Assembly: GCA_963757265.1 (NCBI GenBank)
Contig: CAVWRA010000006.1
Span: 124,001-188,000 of the forward strand
Origin: CAIVVT01 sp963757265
GTDB taxonomy: Bacteria > Acidobacteriota > Terriglobia > Bryobacterales > Bryobacteraceae
DNA: 64,000 nt
Reading direction: 5' to 3'
The notes below the pieces were generated by a model that worked only from the letters and a program-made list of their open reading frames with translations, ran no database searches and was not told the DNA's origin. Positions 63,366 to 64,000 of this stretch are shown here, piece after piece; the first letter of the stretch is position 1, and every line of letters starts with the position of its first letter. Both the position numbers and the translations under genes were made by a program.

Positions 63366-64000
63366 GTGGAAACGCAGCCGTTGCCGGTGGAAAAGATGAC
63401 CATCCAGGAGTACCTTGCCGATCGCGTCCGGCTCATCGATGCGGAGCTCGGCCGGCTTCTGCCGCCCGCCGCGCTCCCTCCGGAAACCATCCACGAGGCG
63501 ATGCGCTACAGCGTCTTCGCCGGCGGCAAGCGCATTCGGCCGGTCCTGTGCCTGGAGAGCGCCCGCGCCGTCGCCGGCCACGATCTTCCCGGCGCCGTTT
63601 CCATCGCCTGTTCGCTCGAGTTCATCCACACCTATTCGCTGATCCACGACGATCTGCCCGCCCTCGACAACGACGACCTGCGCCGCGGCCGGCCCACCAG
63701 CCACAAGGTCTTCGGAGAGGCCATGGCCATTCTCGCCGGCGATGCATTGCTCACTTTCGCGTTTGAGGTCGCCGCCCGTCACGGCAATGCGCGCCTGGTC
63801 GACGAACTGGCCTGCGCCTCCGGCACCGTCGGCGGCATGATCGCCGGTCAGGTCCACGATCTGGAAGGCGAACATCAATCGCCCACGCCCGGGTTGCTGG
63901 AGCGCATCCATCGCGCCAAGACCGGCGCATTGCTCAAATCCAGCGTCCGCATGGGCGCGATTTTCGCCCGCGCCTCCGAGGAACAACTCGACGCCCTCTC
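63366..64000 (+). CDS. ispA: Farnesyl/geranylgeranyl diphosphate synthase (partial)
   Basis: The first 211 residues of a trans-prenyl synthase, running off the right edge. The motif GGKRIRPVLCLES binds diphosphate. The first aspartate-rich motif DDLPALDNDDLRRGRPT is near residue 95, followed by GDALLTFAFEVAA and KTGALLKSSVRMGA. The GTG start is chosen because GAGGAG lies 6 bases upstream; an in-frame ATG ten codons later is the alternative. It makes the C15 or C20 diphosphates from ispH-derived IPP and DMAPP. Product length is not decided by the visible part. Confidence 0.93.
   Translation, partial: METQPLPVEKMTIQEYLADRVRLIDAELGRLLPPAALPPETIHEAMRYSVFAGGKRIRPVLCLESARAVAGHDLPGAVSIACSLEFIHTYSLIHDDLPALDNDDLRRGRPTSHKVFGEAMAILAGDALLTFAFEVAARHGNARLVDELACASGTVGGMIAGQVHDLEGEHQSPTPGLLERIHRAKTGALLKSSVRMGAIFARASEEQLDAL

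Overview
The window is about 64 kb of GC-rich chromosomal DNA from a Gram-negative bacterium, most likely an acidobacterium of the Bryobacterales/Solibacter type. This placement is an inference from gene content: a hopanoid locus, a very large Oar-type TonB-dependent receptor with an N-terminal carboxypeptidase-like domain, twin-arginine oxidoreductases and sugar isomerases, many exported peptidases, a divergent RibBA and a TIGR00300-type ornithine cyclodeaminase. Almost all of it is ordinary, densely packed housekeeping and catabolic sequence; there is no prophage, CRISPR array or intact insertion sequence.

Layout. 1-3.5 kb: leftward hopanoid/isoprenoid cluster (hpnA partial, shc, ispH). 3.6-4.9 kb: ornithine cyclodeaminase-like gene. 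4.9-5.9 kb: about 1 kb of non-coding DNA with a 183-bp palindromic repeat. 5.9-9.2 kb: TonB-dependent receptor with a clear terminator and a long upstream region. 10-12.7 kb: Gfo/Idh/MocA oxidoreductase and an isolated contractile tail sheath gene. 12.8-26 kb: M2 peptidase, hisS with a gamma-carbonic anhydrase, S9 peptidase, htpX, an rRNA methyltransferase, a phosphoesterase/beta-propeller protein, rlmN and an M16 peptidase. 26-30.4 kb: TPM protein, nucleotidyltransferase, LemA, then a dehydrogenase/dehydratase pair that fits the end of the Weimberg pentose pathway. 30.5-31.6 kb: a lower-GC HEAT/LRR gene. 31.7-39.2 kb: recX, two small envelope proteins, M1 peptidase, family 5 uracil-DNA glycosylase, sugar isomerase, purine permease, acetyltransferase. 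39.3-43.4 kb: leftward operon of a degenerate JAB-domain membrane protein, two signal peptidases I and manC. 43.5-46.9 kb: sdhCAB. 47-60 kb: an unknown exported protein, nth, a zinc-ribbon/proline-rich membrane protein, nadD, rpoD, dnaG, small proteins, msrA, osmC, a decayed tolC fragment beside tRNA-Ser, ribBA and rpsU. 60.5 kb: second copy of the palindromic repeat. 60.8-64 kb: SDR, POT transporter, xseB and the start of a farnesyl/geranylgeranyl diphosphate synthase.

Connections. Isoprenoid synthesis (ispH, ispA-like) feeds hopanoid cyclisation (shc), with hpnA for hopanoid modification. The primase and sigma factor genes sit together, while rpsU, usually in the same operon, lies about 5 kb away on the other strand. 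Signal peptidase, TonB receptor, LemA/TPM and many peptidases suggest a heavily exported protein-degrading lifestyle.

The points most worth a second look are the paired hairpin repeats with mariner-like TA ends, the orphan tail sheath gene, the RibBA that has lost the GTP cyclohydrolase II signature, the catalytically degenerate JAB membrane protein co-transcribed with signal peptidases, the HEAT-LRR hybrid, and three single-base frameshifts in otherwise intact genes, one of which makes a false signal peptidase-ManC fusion.
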